A DNA stretch of 7,889 bases from an uncultured Bacteroides sp. (GTDB taxonomy: Bacteria; Bacteroidota; Bacteroidia; Bacteroidales; Bacteroidaceae): the NCBI GenBank assembly GCA_947071285.1, contig CAMTFK010000211.1, forward strand, positions 1-7,889, written 5' to 3'. Positions within the stretch are counted from its first letter, which is position 1. Each line of letters begins with the position of its first letter. Below, piece by piece: positions 7,324-7,889 of the stretch. Under the pieces are notes generated by a model. The model had not been told where the DNA came from. It worked only from the letters and a program-made list of their open reading frames with translations, and did not search any database. The translations under genes and the position numbers were made by a program.

Positions 7324-7889
7324 TTAGAAACTTACTTGTAATCCTAAAATAAACTGAAAAGCAGACGGATAATAGTTATATCCTCCTCCGAAAGTACCCG
7401 GTGTCAGTCCGTTCACTTCGTAGGTAGAAGGATCTACACCGGTAAACTTCGTAAACGTATAAAGATTGTTGGCCGTACCGAACAAACGTATCTTTTCAAT
7501 ATATTTCTTATTCAGGTTCATGGTATATCCTAAAGTGACGTTGTCTATCTTCAGATAATCACCCGGTTCAATGAAGTAGTCGGTAATCACATTCTTACCT
7601 GTCGTGATATGTGCATTCTTCGAATAAGCGGTCGTCAACTGGTTGGTAGTCATGCTCTGCAATCCGAAATAGAAATCATGCACGTTGAATATGTCAAACC
7701 CGGCAGCACCACGGAGGGCAACAGACAAATCAAAGTTCTTATAAGTGAAGTTATGCGTCATAGAGCCGGTGAATTTCGGCAAACCGTTTCCGGTCACAGA
7801 CTTATCCTCTTCCGTACCTTGGGCTACAGGAATCACATTCCCCTTTTTATCATAAATCAGCCAGTCACCTTTTTTATCCACTCCTGCAT
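7324..7889 (-). CDS. SusC/RagA-family TonB-dependent outer-membrane transporter, C-terminal fragment
   Basis: Only the last 187 residues are inside the window; the frame remains open at the right edge, so any start codon inside the fragment is not the true start. The fragment begins AGVDKKGDWL and contains GNGLPKFTGSMTHNFTYKNF, the beta-strand segment DLSVALRGAAGFDIFN, KNAHIT, YFIEPGDYLKIDNVTLGYTM and IRLFGTANNLYTFTKFTGVDP. These are characteristic of the end of SusC barrels. It ends GLQVSF with the terminal aromatic residue expected of outer-membrane beta-barrels. Full-length members usually have about 1000 residues, with an N-terminal carboxypeptidase-like domain, plug and barrel, so most of the gene lies outside. 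It forms the uptake channel with the SusD-like protein downstream and uses TonB-ExbBD energy. The operon promoter should lie upstream of this gene, outside the window. Confidence 0.96.
   Translation of the reverse strand, partial: AGVDKKGDWLIYDKKGNVIPVAQGTEEDKSVTGNGLPKFTGSMTHNFTYKNFDLSVALRGAAGFDIFNVHDFYFGLQSMTTNQLTTAYSKNAHITTGKNVITDYFIEPGDYLKIDNVTLGYTMNLNKKYIEKIRLFGTANNLYTFTKFTGVDPSTYEVNGLTPGTFGGGYNYYPSAFQFILGLQVSF

Overview
The window is a stretch of a Bacteroidota chromosome, most likely Bacteroides or a close relative. The evidence is a SusC/SusD pair, several lipoproteins with Bacteroidota-type signal peptides, A/T-rich leaders mostly without Shine-Dalgarno sequences, and moderate-to-low GC. 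All six supported genes lie on the minus strand and read right to left. The gaps between them are short (12, 52, 22, 17 and about 21-27 bp), so they look like one operon whose promoter lies beyond the right edge. I see no RNA gene, mobile element, CRISPR array, internal promoter or terminator. No non-coding stretch exceeds 52 bp.

In transcription order: (1) the C-terminal end of a SusC/RagA-type TonB-dependent outer-membrane transporter (7324-7889, cut by the window edge); (2) its SusD/RagB-type surface lipoprotein partner (5536-7311); (3) a 486-residue lipoprotein with a right-handed beta-helix and a choice-of-anchor-Q-like C-terminus (4023-5483); (4) a 299-residue fimbrillin-family (Mfa-like) lipoprotein (3101-4000); (5) a 742-residue lipoprotein that joins a fimbrillin-like N-terminal half to a beta-helix paralogous to gene 3 (855-3083); (6) a secreted glycerophosphodiester phosphodiesterase, cut by the left edge (1-827).

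The layout is that of a nutrient-uptake locus. SusC/SusD would import a ligand, the three other lipoproteins would sit at the surface as binding or adhesive proteins, and the phosphodiesterase would release glycerol phosphate from an imported or periplasmic substrate. No glycoside hydrolase, lyase, sulfatase or regulator is visible here, so the phosphodiesterase is the only recognisable enzyme. The most distinctive points are that the same two domains occur both as separate proteins (genes 3 and 4) and fused (gene 5), and that both beta-helix paralogues carry a dockerin-like 12-residue loop with calcium-ligand spacing. The substrate and the pilus/adhesion link are inference.
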